From contig CP141137.1 in NCBI GenBank assembly GCA_035236585.1, positions 43,918,057 to 43,982,056 of the forward strand: a stretch of DNA of 64,000 nt, written 5' to 3'. Below, one piece after another: positions 1-13,964 of this stretch. Source of the stretch: Warburgia ugandensis (Eukaryota > Streptophyta > Magnoliopsida > Canellales > Canellaceae). Below the pieces are notes generated by a model, which saw nothing but the letters and a program-made list of their open reading frames with translations, was not told the DNA's origin and did no database searches. Made by a program: the position numbers and the translations under genes. How positions within the stretch are numbered: position 1 is the first letter of the stretch; every line of letters begins with the position of its first letter.

Positions 1-700
1 ACAATGGTTATAAGAAGGAATAACAGGGGTTTGGGGCTAGCGCCATCGAGTAGTGGGGTCCAGGGCAACAGCCCCGGTGGGGGTCCAAGGGGGCAATGCC
101 CCCTGGTGGCAGGGTCTACCAGCCCTACAGTATGCATCATCTATCAATGGAAGGTTGACTGTCAACACGAAAAATCACCTCCTACCACTCCTTGCTTGAT
201 GCATTGAATGATCAACAGCTACTCTTGTGGATGTTCTACAGCTATCATAATAAAGGTCTGATTAAGGTCAAATCAACAACCTAATTGGTGGAGAAGGCTA
301 TAAATTGGCATGCCACAAGCCTCCCAAAGAGCTTTAAAGAATTTCGTTGCTTTGTAGATCTTCTTACCTATTGTTCATCTTCTATGTCTAGAAGCCATTG
401 AAGCTCTGCTAGAGAGCACACGATGGGACAATCCATTGTTGTATTATGTTCTTATCAATCTAAAATATCAGTAGCATTGAGTAGTGTTGTCTTTCTCCTA
501 GATTTTTGTTTAGACGTTCCTGGTGCATACTTGTATCCTTACATAATAGGTGTCTTAAAACCTAAGTGATTTTGCTACTCTTCCGTTAACGATTGTTGAG
601 GTCTAAATTCCTCTTGACATAAGGATTGTGTTAATCACTTTAAAGTAGAACCCAACTAGTAAGTAGTAGTCAATTGTGAAAGAGAGGAGGAGTGTTAAAT
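1..700 (+). repeat. LTR-like fragment, probably Ty1/copia type
   Basis: No gene is visible. The first 120 bases hold a GC-rich repeat of the form GGGGTCC-A-GGGGCAA-GCCCC, which is common in plant copia LTRs. A/T-rich sequence follows, ending in text resembling an LTR 3' part (CGATGGGACAATCC near 421-435). I see no TG/CA boundary or target duplication, and the left side may run off the window. The assignment rests on recognising the style of sequence only. Confidence 0.35.
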
Positions 701-1239
701 TTAGCTAATCTAAAAGCATCTCCCCCATACAAATTCAAAAAAAGCAAAATATTTTTTCTTGTTAGCCTTAAGGGATTGTTTAATTGTGTCATGTGTTTGT
801 ACATTATTCTAGGCACTTAGGTTGCATCATTTAGGGTACTTTTTTCTATTAAAAAAAAAGAAAAAAAAAGAGTGAGAGAGAAAAGAAAAAGATCTTTTAT
901 TGTATGCACTTTTGGATACACAACAAAACCGAGAGGTTAGTTAAGTTCACCCAAAAAGACATATAATCAAATTAGTTATCACCAACGGCTAATAAATGAT
1001 TAAGGGGTAACTTAGCCTGTGATAGTATTAGAGGTGATCAAGGCCCTACCCTCATCTTGAATGAGAACCCACCACCTCTAATTGATGATGAATATTAACC
1101 TCCACCAAGGAGGAATAATCATCCACACATGCAAAGAGATTGAAGAAGGAATGGAAATAGAGAGTGGGACCAATAGAGTGGCCATGAAAATAGTAATGTC
1201 TATGTAAGTCTTAATGAAAAAACTTTAAGAGACTACCTT

Positions 1240-2052
1240 CAACCTGCATGCACCAGTGCATTATCTTGTGTCATTCTTCCTCAAACTGTTGGTGCACTAG
1301 AATTAAAAATTGGACTAATTCAATTATTTTTCAAATTCCATTGGTTAGATAGTAAAAGTCCTTACTTGCACCTTAAAGAGTTTGATGAGGTATGAAATGG
1401 CCAACTAGCATAACCATTGGTCTAGATACTAGCCATCTTAAGCTATTTCCTTTCTCTTTAAAGCAAAAAGCAAAAATGTGGTTTAATGCCCTGCCAGTAG
1501 TTCCATAAGGACCTGGAATGAAATGACTAAGGAATTCTTGAAAAAGTTTTTTCCTACACATAAAAAAAATATACTTCACTGTAAGATAATGAACTTTGCC
1601 CAGAAGTATAGAGAATCATTCTCCCATTGCTAGAAAAGATTTAAAGATCTATTACTCACATTCCCACATCATGGCTATAAATCATGGTGCATTATCAACT
1701 TCTTTTCTAAAGGACTTTTGTAGATATGATGTGCAATGATAACTTTCTAAATAAACAACCAGATGAGACAGAAGAGTATTTGGAATGGCTAGTTGAAAGT
1801 GCACAGACCTAGGCTGATTTAGAAAGAGTTGAACATCTAGATAGACCCAAGCCCACTAGCACATCTACTAGGGGAGGCAAGTATGCCATGCCAGAAAAAG
1901 ATGAACTTAATTCTAGTGTAGCAACCCTAGCTAGAAAAGTAAAAGCCATAGAAATGGGAAAGAAATACTTGAATGGGGATGAATAAGTGTGTAATATTTG
2001 TGAAAGTAAATCACATCTTACTCAGGAATGTCCTACCATTCTAGCATTTCAA
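1240..2052 (+). pseudogene. gypsy gag remnant with CCHC zinc knuckle
   Basis: In mixed frames the sequence reads as Athila-like Gag. IGLIQLFFKFHWLDSKSP and YLHLKEFDEV fall near 1305-1390, and a KEFLKKFFPTHK-like stretch near 1530-1565. A retroviral zinc knuckle follows at 1990-2031: C-N-I-C-E-S-K-S-H-L-T-Q-E-C, which fits CX2CX4HX4C. An in-frame TAA sits two codons before it (1984-1986). Gag would form the virus-like particle and the knuckle would bind template RNA. No long open frame remains. Confidence 0.75.
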
Positions 2053-2899
2053 AAGGTACTTCATAATCATTCTAATACACTTAACACTTATAAAAGACCT
2101 TTCTCTCCATATTCAAAGACATATAATCTCAACCAAAGAAACCATTCAAATTTCAGTTGAAAAAATGGACCCACTGCAAATGTCTCACAACCAAGCCCAT
2201 ACCAGCCTCACCAACAAATTTAAGGACCACTTGCTCCACCCTTATACCAAACACATTTACCTCCTTCTTTTGGGCTTTACGTTCCCCCACCTAAAAGGCC
2301 TATAGAGGATACTATCAATTAACTCAGTCAAAATCAGAAGAGAAAATCTCCTCAATTATAAGTTCAACTAAAACAAACCAATTAATCTATTAATGAAATA
2401 AAAAATATGATTACTTAATGGATGCAAAATATGAAAAAAGAAAGTTTCCATCTCAATCATAACCAAACCCAAAGGGTGTGCATGCAGTTAGCAATAATAC
2501 ACCTAATGCATCATCAAGCTCTACTATGGAAGAGACTAAGGCTATCACCATTCTTAAGAGTGGTAAAATAATTGAGAAAGATGAGCCCCAAAAAGACTGA
2601 TATGGTAGAAAGACACATTGAAAATAAAGAAAAATCTAAAGAAAGGGAACCCACTCCACCTATTGAACTATGTCCAATCCTTGCTCCATTTCCTCAAAGG
2701 TTGCATCAAGTCACAAAGAGTACCACTAATGATGAGATTATGGAGATATTCAAGCAAGTCAAGATGAACATACTCATCTTAGACACAATAAAACAAATCT
2801 CATAATATGCCAAATTCTTAAAGGATTTATGCACAATGAAAAGGAAATTCAATGTGCAAAAGAAGGCATTGTGACAGAACGAGTTCAATTCTTTAGCAT

Positions 2900-3375
2900 T
2901 AAACTCCCTAGAAATACAAGGATTCAGGTTGCCCCACTCTCACTTGCATTATTGGGAACCAAAAGATTAACTAGGCCTTATTAGATCTTAGATCCAATGG
3001 TCATCTGTTACCATACACAGTCTATGTTCAAGTACGACTAGGAGACCTCAAGCAAACATTCACTACACTCCAACTAGCTAATAGATCAGTGCTAATACCT
3101 AGGTGTATAATAGAGGATGTGTTAGTCCAAATAGAACAATTCTTTTTCCCAGTCAATTCCTAGTCTTGAACATACAACTAGTGCTAAATGAGTAGCAAAA
3201 AATTCATGTTATCCTTAGATGTCTATTTTGGTATGAGTCTAATGCCTTAATAAACTACAGAAACGGTGTCATGAAGCTTTCATTTGGTAACATGACATTA
3301 CAGTTGAACATTTTTTATATTTGTAAACAACCAAGACAAATCTCAGATGACTTGCACTATGTCAATATGATAAAT
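2900..3375 (+). pseudogene. gypsy protease-region remnant
   Basis: Translation gives QLANRSVLIPRCIIEDVLVQ around 3073-3133, then ALINYRNGVMKLSFGNMTLQ around 3240-3305 and an NIFYICKQPRQISDD-like tail. This order matches the segment between Gag and RT in Athila-type polyproteins, which carries the aspartic protease. Stops interrupt it, for example within the phrase after FFFPVN. I do not see an intact catalytic DSG/DTG motif. Confidence 0.65.
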
Positions 3376-3519
3376 TAAGTCGTGCAAGATCTTTTTCAAT
3401 TATCTTCCTTATTAGGCCCACTTAAGGCATGTTTGTCCATTTTAATGAATTTAATAAGGATGTATTAATAAAGGAGTTAATGCTTTCCTTAATTCTGTGC
3501 CCCCTACGGATGTCGAAAT

Positions 3520-5115
3520 ATGGAACCTCATTTCAAGGAACTTCCATTGAGTAAGTATGCTCTCATTCCATCCTCTATTGAACCTCCTAAGCTAGATTTG
3601 AAATGTCTACCTTTTGAACTCAAATATGCTTATTTAGGATATGAAGAAACTTTTCCTGTTATAATTATCTCTCAATTGGAAAAATCTCAAGAGGAAAAAT
3701 TAATCAAAACCCTTGGGGAACACAAAAGTGCAATAGAATGGACCCTAGTAGACATTAAAGGTACTAGCCCTTTAATATGCACCCATGGAATCTACTTAGA
3801 GGATGATGCTAAACCATGTTGTCAACTATAGAGAAGGTAAAATCCTAATATGAAAGATGTGGCTAGAGCAAAAGTCCTTCAATTGCTTGATGTGGGAATT
3901 ATCTATCCCATAAGTGATAGCAAATGGGTGAATTAGAGCTCAAGTAGTTCCAAAGAAGTCTGAAGTGACAATGATCGCTAATGCCAACAATGAATTAATC
4001 CCCACTAAAGTCACCACTGGTTGGCGTATGGCATTGACTATAAAAAATTGGATGCTGTCACTAGGAAGGACGATTTTTCTTTACCTTTTGTTGATCAAAT
4101 GTTAGAAAGGGTTTCCAAACACCAGTATTTCTATTTTCTAAATGATTATTCAAGGTATAACCAAATAGAAATTGCATCTGAAGATTAGGAAAAGACTACC
4201 TTTACATGTCCTTTTGGCACTTTTGCTTACAAAAGAATGCCATTTAGATTATGTAATGCTCCTACCACATTTCAATGTTGCATGTTGAGCATTTTTAATG
4301 ATAGGGTAAAGAGAATTTTAGAGGTTTTCATGGATGACTTTTCTATTGTTAGCGATTCCTTTGACACAAGCCTTGAAAATCTAAGAGAAGCCTTAAATTG
4401 TTGTGAAGAAAAGAACTTAGTGCTTAATTGGGAGAATTGTCATTTCCTAGTTCCAAAGGGAGTCCTCGACCACATAGTGTCATCTATAGGTATAGAGGTA
4501 GATAGAGGCAAAGTTGATTTAATTACCAATCTACCATCCCCAAATCTAGTAGGGACATTCGCACATTTCTAGGGAATGTAGGATTCTATAGGAAGTTTAT
4601 TAAAGATTTTAGTGCTATATCTATACCATCATGTCACCTCCTTAAAAAGGATACCCCTTTTGATTGGACTAATGATTGTCGAAAAGCTTTTATAAAGCTA
4701 AAAGACAAGTTAACCATTGCACCTATTATGTAGCCACCTAATTGGAGCCTACCCTTTGAAATCATGTGTGATGCTAATGATTATGCTAGAGGAGCTATAC
4801 TAGGACAGATAAAAGAGAAAAGGCCATATGTATCTGCTATGCAAATAGGACCCTAAATAGCACCCAAATGAATTATTCCACTACGAAGAAATAACTCTTA
4901 GTAGTTGTTTTCGCATTGGATAAGTTCAAGTCTTACTTTGTTGGATCTAAAATGGTCATCTTCACTAACCATTTATCCCTCAAGTATCTTCTTTCCAAGA
5001 AGGATGCTAAGCATAGACTAATTACATGGATTCTTTTACTCCAAGAGTTTGACATTGAGATAAAAGATAATAAAAGAGTAGAGAATGTTGTAGCTGACCA
5101 CTCGTCTCCCTAGTC
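3520..5115 (+). pseudogene. gypsy reverse transcriptase and RNase H remnant
   Basis: Open pieces lie at 3520-3831, 4237-4572 and 4916-5113, with recognisable pol sequence between them. The first carries the pre-RT segment PKLDLKCLPFELKYAYLG. The second holds FRLCNAPTTFQ and the active-site box FMDDF at 4327-4341. The RNase H start CDANDYARGAILGQ is near 4768-4808, and the third piece carries SLKYLLSKKDAKHRLITW and an ending like VVADHSSP. Motif A normally reads FLDGYSGY. Here it reads FLNDYSRY, with Asn at 4141-4143 in place of the metal-binding Asp, so the enzyme would be dead even without the stops and frameshifts. Confidence 0.9.
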
Positions 5116-5329
5116 TTAATAGAACCTTTGGATAAGTTGGAAATTAGAGATACTTTCCCTGATGAGCAGCTTCTTCATGTCTCCCATCCTCCATGGTTTA
5201 TTGATATTGCAAATTATTTAGTCATAGGAAAGATTCATGAACATTGGAACGAATTAGAAAAACAATTTTTTTCTAATGTTAAGAACTACTTTTGAGATGA
5301 TCCATACTTGTTTAAGTATTGCCTAAATC

Positions 5330-6480
5330 AAATAATTAGGAGATGTGTCCTTGACCTAGAGCAACATAGTGTCATCTCCTTTTGTCATTCAGAAGCATAT
5401 GGTGGACATTTTTCTGCATAGAAAACTACTGCAAAGATTTTGTAGTGTGGTTTCTATTAGTCATCATTATTTAGTGACACGTCTTCTATAAATCATGTGA
5501 GCGATGTTAAAAGTTAGGAGGAATAACTCATAGGAATACGATGCCTCTGAACCCTATCCTTGTCGTCGAAGTTTTTTATGGCTGGAGCATTGATTTCACG
5601 GGGCCATTCCTACCCTCTTTCAGCTACTACATTTATATCTTATTGGTTGTAGACTACGCATCCAAATGGATTAAGGCTATCCCATGTAAGCATAATGATC
5701 ATAAAATAGTTGTTAAGTTCTTAAAAGAAAATATTTTTTCTAGATTTAGGACCCCTTGAGCCATTATAAGTGATAATGAGACACACTTTTGTGATAAAGT
5801 ATTTGAAACACTCATGAAAAAATATAACACCACCCATTAAATTGCAACATTGTATCACCCAAAAACAACTGAACAAGTACAAGTAACTAATCAGGCTATA
5901 AAATAAATTCTTCAAAAGACTGCTATTCCAGATCATAAGGATTGGTCTCTTAGACTGACTGATGCACTCTGACCTTACAGGACTACACATTGAACCCAGA
6001 TTGGTATGTCTCCCTATTGTATTGTATATGGAAAAGCTTGTCATATGCCTGTGGAATTGGAACATAGAGCCTATAGGGCAATAAAAATCTTTAATTTCAA
6101 CATGAATAAAGTAGGCTCACATAGAAAACTCCAGCTCAATGAGTTGGAGGAGATCAGACAAGAAGCTTATGAGAGTAATAGGATATATAAAGAAAAGAAG
6201 AAAGTTTTTCATGATAAAAAACATAATGAGAAAATCCTTTACTCAAAACTAGAAGGTTCTGCTTTATAATTCTGAACTCCACATATTTTTAGGTAAGCTT
6301 CGATCATGATAGACTAGTCCATATATAGTTAAAGAAGTTTTTCCATATGGGATCGTCAAGATTGAGGATGCTAAGACTAGCCATACTTTTAAAGCGAATG
6401 GTCAATGTTTAAAGCCTTTCATAGAATATGAGAATCTAGAAGTTGAGTCTATGACTCTAGATGATCTTGTTTATGAGGAT
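5330..6480 (+). pseudogene. gypsy integrase remnant
   Basis: The HH part of the zinc-binding domain is visible near 5365-5415 (FCHSEAYGGHF). The core begins with GWSIDFTGPF in the open piece 5541-5759 and continues as VVDYASKWIKAI. A second acidic box reads SDNETHF near 5768-5790. The usual GQVEVSN motif reads EQVQVTN, with Gln at 5880-5882 in place of the catalytic Glu. The tail (MSPYCIVYGKACHMPVELEH, open at 6006-6269) and an FKANGQCLKPF-like end near 6390-6420 complete an Athila-type integrase. Integrase would insert element cDNA into the host chromosome; this copy cannot. Confidence 0.88.
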
Positions 6481-8003
6481 TGAGCGGATTTGATCCATCT
6501 ATACCATCTTTTATGTTTTTTTGTTATTGTAGTTTTCTTTAGCTTATTTCCTTAATTTTCAAAAAAATTATAAATTTTTAGGTTAATTCCTACACTATAA
6601 TGAGAATTGGATTTTTTGAAGTATAATCTAGATAACTTTGTCTTATTAATGAAATTGAACCTGATTAACTCAACATTTTACTCAGTTTTCTAAAGTATTC
6701 TATGAAAGCAAAGTCTCATATGTACACGCAGTTGCATATACATAGTCTAAATTGTTAAGTAGTTATAACTTAGAGATCTTAAAGAAATTCAATAGAGACC
6801 CATAACTTAAGTGAGTCTTAGAGCCATTCATTATTTTTGAGAAGTTATAAATATATTCCTAATTTTCTTTAGCATGCTTAAAGTAAATTTGATCTCATCA
6901 ACTTTTAAATTTGGCTAATTACCTGAAGTATTAGAGTATTATCTTTAAAATTCTAAAAATTCATTGAATCTGATAGATTATATGAAACTTAAAAAGGATT
7001 TAGGTAGTCCTTTTTATAACTTAGAGATATAAAGCCTATCCCAAAAATATTTTTACCACTAGTTAGCTAACTTGGGCCTTTATATAAGCCTTTTCTTTTA
7101 TCATCCAAATTACCTGTACCCATATTAACCTAGTATAATATATCCATTACTTATATTTTTCTAAAATAAGTTATAAATGAATGAAGAAATACTTGTAGTT
7201 GCAATGGTACTAGAAAAGTGAATATCAACAAAAGAAATGTTCTTGAAAGTGATTCAAAAGTGTTGAAAAAAAGAAGAAAGTTTGAAGAATGCAGAGAAAA
7301 GTGAAAGAAATATTCACTTCAAGTAAGAAAAGTAAAGAAAAAATTGTCAACTTTAGTAGAAGACCTCCACTTATTTTTTAAGAAATTTGAATACCCTTTA
7401 TATCCTTTCTTTTGTACCTTGTCCTAAGCCCACATTTCATCCTAGTGGAAGACCTATTGATTTTAGGATGAATATAATCTTGATGAGGATATGAATGAAT
7501 ATGATTCAAAAGAGTAGTATTTCTAAATATTCAAAGGTAATGACATCTTATCCTTTCTAAAGCGATTAAAAATTAAATTCCTTAGTAACTCCAGTTCTTT
7601 ATGAGTATATGTGAGATAAATTTATTTTTATGGACTTTGCTCACATATTTAAATGAGAGATATGATTTGAACCCTTTAACTAAGAGATTCTATTTCTGAG
7701 TGTATGTCTATTAGTGAGGATTGAGGTCAAAATATATATAAGATAGAGTTCAAAAGTTAGAAGTCTACTTAGAGATAAATATTATTTTATATGTCGACAC
7801 ACTCTAAGATCTGAGCTTAAGTGGAATGTTTTTAGCATATGGATAGGGTTTTGAATTCTTCATTCATTTTTATTAGTTTGCTAAAGTTGATAGATTTATT
7901 GAAGATAATTCTCTGAGGAAAAGGTGGAGCTGACTTAAAAATAATTTTTGGAATTTGGTTTTTGCATATTTTTCTCAAAACTAGCAAAATGCTAATTAGG
8001 GGG
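6481..8003 (+). other. gypsy 3' noncoding region ending in a polypurine tract
   Basis: AT-rich sequence without a supportable gene lies between integrase and the 3' LTR. No env-like open frame is visible. The text near 7380-7480 (a CCTTTATATCC-type stretch, then TCCTAGTGGAAGACC) resembles the noncoding region before Athila LTRs. The last bases, AATTAGGGGG (7994-8003), form a short purine-rich tract directly before the TG of the proposed LTR. This is where plus-strand synthesis would start. Confidence 0.55.
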
Positions 8004-10010
<2,007 letters not shown>

Positions 10011-10459
10011 ATCAGCAAAGTGTACATGTCCTTTTTTTCATCCAAGATAAACCTTTATTGTAGATCTAAGCTGTTAATGATATAAAAAATCTATGACAAT
10101 ACACAACAGCACAAAAGCCTAAATCAATAAATAAGTATGGGTAAGTTTGAAAGTTGATGAGGAGACAAATATGTATATGCCAATTTTTCCATGGAAAGTA
10201 AAACTTTAATGCAAGTCTATGCTATTCATAATATTAGAAATGGCATGGATAGGCTCACTCAATTTTCATGCCAATTGAATAATTGTAGCCTACATTTCAG
10301 GTAGACATTTAAGATATATTTTTTTTATTATTAATTTTTCAAAATGGTTTATCTATTTTTGACATTTTGAACATGATGAATAGCTTAGATCTAAAAAAAA
10401 AAAAATTCCACCTTGCATGAAAATTTGGCTTGTATACCTTCCTCTCCTCTTGAGCATTT
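10011..10459. other. Noncoding stretch, nothing identified
   Basis: AT-rich flank after the LTR, with T and A homopolymers near 10320 and 10396. I see no gene or repeat family. Confidence 0.5.
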
Positions 10460-10930
10460 TAACTTACAGTAAACGTGGAGATGATAATTATACTTCCTAT
10501 CCTAGCCTCCTAGGACCAAGAGCATCAAAGTACTGGTATTCATTCTCTACTTGACCCACCCATATAGAGGAAAGAAAGGAAACAAAAATGAAAAAGAGTT
10601 AATAAATGTTTAGAGTGCAAATGGTGTATATATATACTCGACACTTGATTTGTCAATCTTTTATTGTTGTTAATTAATAGTTTTGGCAGAATCATAACCA
10701 CCATCAGATACCTAATTACATGTAAGAATAGAATGAAGAAATAAGGATTGTACGACATGTAGATATTGGCTATGTTTTCAATTATAATTCTTTTAATTTT
10801 TTGAATGATTATTATAAATCTTTTCTAGGGTCATTACTTTCTTAAATATATTTCATTTTTCATTTAGGAATAATAGAAAAGTCGGGAGCTATTGTAGCAC
10901 AAGCCAATGATTAAGCTGTAAGAAATCTTC
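10460..10930 (+). repeat. Duplicated block A, copy 1
   Basis: This matches 26915-27046 followed by 30193-30540 in the same orientation, with clear colinear similarity. Shared words include TCTTTTATTGTTGTTAATTA (10658 onward) and TAGAATGAAGAAA. The right end runs into the copia element, which duplicated TCTTC at 10926-10930. I see no coding capacity. It may be one copy of a dispersed repeat or part of a local duplication. Confidence 0.8.
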
Positions 10931-11277
10931 TGATATGATCCACCCCCTTATGAAGATAACCAACTAGAAGAAACCTGCCAACAATAGAAAATTGTCAAAT
11001 AAGGATGAATAAGATAAGGATTATTAGATAAAGGATCATCATGATAAGGATTGTCTAGATAATGATTAGGATCAAATTAATGTAGAGAAAATCAGTTCTC
11101 TCTTTGAACTCCTATAAATTGAGGCCAAAGACAGTGTTGAATGTATCCCACAGTTTGTTCTCCTCATAGTGAAAACTATTCCCCCTCTTCCCATGGATGT
11201 AGGCTAAACTGGATGAACCACGTAAATATATTATTGTTGTGCGTGATTGTGATGTTTTGATCTCTTTTTTCATAACA
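10931..11277 (+). repeat. copia 5' LTR
   Basis: It runs from TGATATGATCC to TTTTTTCATAACA and is 347 bp long. It matches the 3' LTR over most of its length but keeps about 45 bases (around 11200-11250) that the 3' LTR has lost. Confidence 0.93.
11111..11120 (+). promoter_or_regulatory. TATA box of the copia LTR
   Basis: CCTATAAATT lies about 165 bases before the LTR end. The same motif occurs in the 3' LTR near 16731-16740. This is a typical position for the U3 promoter of a short plant copia LTR. Confidence 0.6.
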
Positions 11278-11292
11278 AGCGGTATCACATTT
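11278..11292 (+). other. copia primer-binding site (degenerate)
   Basis: AGCGGTATCACAT directly follows the LTR. It resembles the TGGTATCAGAGC complement of initiator Met-tRNA used by most plant copia elements, with several changes. Confidence 0.6.
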
Positions 11293-11429
11293 GGAGGAAT
11301 ACTGAAGTTATGCCAAAATAAGAAGCCAAAGACTAGAATCTAGAACCAAATCCTAGCTTTTCCCTTTCCCTGATTTAAGACCAAACATAGGACTAGTTCT
11401 GAGTCTGCCAAGTAAAGGTTGAGCACAAA

Positions 11430-11780
11430 CCAGATCTAGATCCATGCCTATGAGCAACCTAGATCCAGATCCAGATTGAACTCGAGGAGCAGCCCAGATA
11501 TAGATCTAGGCCGATGAGCGGCCTAGACTAAGACTAGATTCAGGACGAGGAGCAGCCCAGACCAGGTCTAGACTAAGGCCGAGGAGCGACCCAGATCCAA
11601 ATAGACCCAAGCTGAGGAGTGACCCAAATCTAGTATAGACCCAGGTTGAGGAGCGGCCCAGATCCAGTCTAGACCCAGACTGAGAAGTGACCTAGATCCA
11701 ATCAAGACCCATGCCAAGCACTACCCAAGCCAGATCTAGACTAGGTGCGGCTTAGTCCACATTTAGCCCAGCCCATCTAG
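11430..11780 (+). repeat. Minisatellite in the copia leader
   Basis: Degenerate tandem units of about 42-45 bases lie between the primer-binding site and gag. Each has the pattern CAGATC, then TAGACC, then GAGGAGCGGCC. GC content is higher than in the surroundings. Confidence 0.75.
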
Positions 11781-11879
11781 CCTAGATCAGAAAGAGAGCC
11801 CAGATTAGAGAGCTTAGGTTGAAGAACTCATTTTCAGTAAGTTTCTTCATCAAAAAAAAAAAAATAAACAAAAAGAAAG

Positions 11880-12050
11880 GGAGGAGAGTTAGGGTTTCAG
11901 CCAACAAGTGAAAACCGACCGAAGCCACTATTTCGATAGATTTGAAACAAAAAAAAAAAAAAAAAGGAGGGAAAGGAGATAAGGTTTCAGTAGGCTTGTG
12001 AAAATCAACTAAAACCACTACTCCCAGAGATCTAAAACACAAAGAAGAAA
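11880..12050 (+). repeat. Tandem duplication of about 90 bp in the copia leader
   Basis: Two adjacent diverged copies share AGGGTTTCAG/AAGGTTTCAG, then GTGAAAA, then CCACTA, each followed by an A-rich run. No gene is visible between 11780 and 12690. Confidence 0.6.
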
Positions 12051-12690
12051 CAGAAAAGAGGGAAGAAAAGATCGGGATCGGCAACAGTGAACTTACTGGC
12101 CCCTTGGAAAGAGAAGAAGGGAAGTTATAGGCGAGCCACTACAGCAAATCCTGACAGGCACTGTAGTTGTCACAGCCGGTGATCTCTGCAAAGATCACAG
12201 TCAATTATCACAAAAAAGAAAAAAAGAAAAAAGAGAACATTATACTTTTCTTCTTGCCAACATTGAGAACAAGGAACAACACACCGGTGTAGCAACTCAC
12301 GAGCAGCGAAAAGTCGTTGCGCGATTTGTCAAAAAAAGACTGCCCATTGCTAAAAGGAGACCATTAATCATCAAAGAAAAATCTCCAAAACCATCAATCT
12401 CATTTTGTTAAGGACACCCCTTATGGCCAGAAATAAACTAGATCAAAATTGATAAGGACAACCCTAGATGGCTTCAATTAGTACCATGCAAAATTACAAA
12501 GACACCCTCTTCTATGCCTATTTAGCACCCCCAGTTTTGATAGAGACACTCCCTATACAAGAAAATTTAGGGAACCCCTCAAATTTGTTAAAAACATTAT
12601 TCCTAAGGTTTTTGACAATTTTGGACTCAATTGTACACTCCATTTTTCACAATTTGACTTAGAAAAAATAGAAACAAAGTTTAAGAACCT

Positions 12691-13480
12691 ATGGAGGAGT
12701 CCAGTTCAGGAAATATTGTCACTGGAGCTATGATAAAACCAAACACCACAAATTATACTTTGTGGAGAATTAGGATGGAGGATCTTTTATATTGCAAAGA
12801 TCTCCATGACCCCCTAGATAATTAGGGAAAAAGACCTGGGCGAGTTTTAGAAAAAGATTGGATAAAAATGAATAGAAAAACTATAGGTCAGATAGGATAC
12901 TGGATCTACCATAGCATATTTCACTGCGTGGCCCAAGAAGAAAAAGCATACATTCTTTGAAAAAAATTTAGAGAATATGTATTAGGCTAATGAAGAGGCT
13001 TGTAAACATCAAACTAAGGAGCAAATTGACTATAGCTAAACATACCAATAAATTTTAAAATCATGTAAATTAACTAGGATTAGTGGCGCTGCAACTAGGG
13101 GATTAATGGCAAGTCCTACTACTGTTGAGTTCACTACCTGAAAGTTGGGAGACACTTGTAATCTCACTCAACAACTTCGCTCTAAAAGGAAAACTGATCA
13201 TTGCTATGATCAATGATGCCTTATTCAACGAGGAGGTTAGAAGAAAAGAAGTTGGTATAGGCCAGACACATTCACTGGTAATAGAAAATAAGCATAGCGA
13301 GAGAGATAAGCACAGGGAGAGAAGTAAGAGCAGACAAGTGGGAGATTGCAGACTTGCAACATATCAAAGAGTCAACTCAGAGGACAATTCAAGTGCATCC
13401 ATTGCTGCATTCCAAGTCATATGAAGAAGGATTGGCAAAAAATCAAGAGGAAAATGGGATAAAGCAAACCAAAGGAGGAT
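12691..13480 (+). pseudogene. copia gag remnant
   Basis: A start codon at 12691 opens MEESSSGN and then KPNTTNYTLWRIRMEDLLY, the usual N-terminal region of copia Gag. A TAG stop follows at 12823-12825. The Gag frame is open again at 13125-13424 with SLPESWETLVISLNNFALKG and NEEVRRKE. The zinc knuckle after it reads C-I-H-C-C-I-P-S-H-M-K-K-D-W, with the last Cys replaced by Trp. The Gag shell protein is therefore not made whole. Confidence 0.85.
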
Positions 13481-13589
13481 AATGGTGAAACACTAGTCAC
13501 CATCGCTCAGGACATAGGCGGTGCTCACTATAAAGGAAGAATCATGCTTGTAGGTGGCCAAGAGTGAAGCATAGTGGGTGATAGGCATG

Positions 13590-13840
13590 ACAGCTTCCTA
13601 CCAAGCCACTCCACATAAGAACTTCTTCACCACCTACAAAGAAGGAGACTTTGCCATTGTAAAGATAGGGAATGACAGCTCTTCAAAAATAATTGGGATC
13701 AATGATGTACATATAAGACAAATATTGGCTGCATAGTGGTGTTAAAGGAGGTGTGGCACGTGCAGGAACATAGGTTGAATCTGATCTCAATCTCAGCTCT
13801 TAACAGATAAGGCTACTCCAATTACTTCAACAACAACACT
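13590..13840 (+). pseudogene. copia protease remnant
   Basis: The frame reads PHKNFFTTYKEGDFAIVKIG near 13611-13672, then IIGINDVHI. This is followed by sequence like VWHVQEHRLNLISISAL near 13751-13802, all standard for copia protease. The DSGAS-type active-site box that should come just before it is not recognisable. Confidence 0.7.
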
Positions 13841-13964
13841 TAGAAATTGATGAAAGAAGCAATGATCATAGAAAATTGACATATTTGCAACACACTATAC
13901 AAGACCCACACTAGAATATCTAGAGACATCCTTAACACATTGGAGGATGAAGCATCACCAAACC

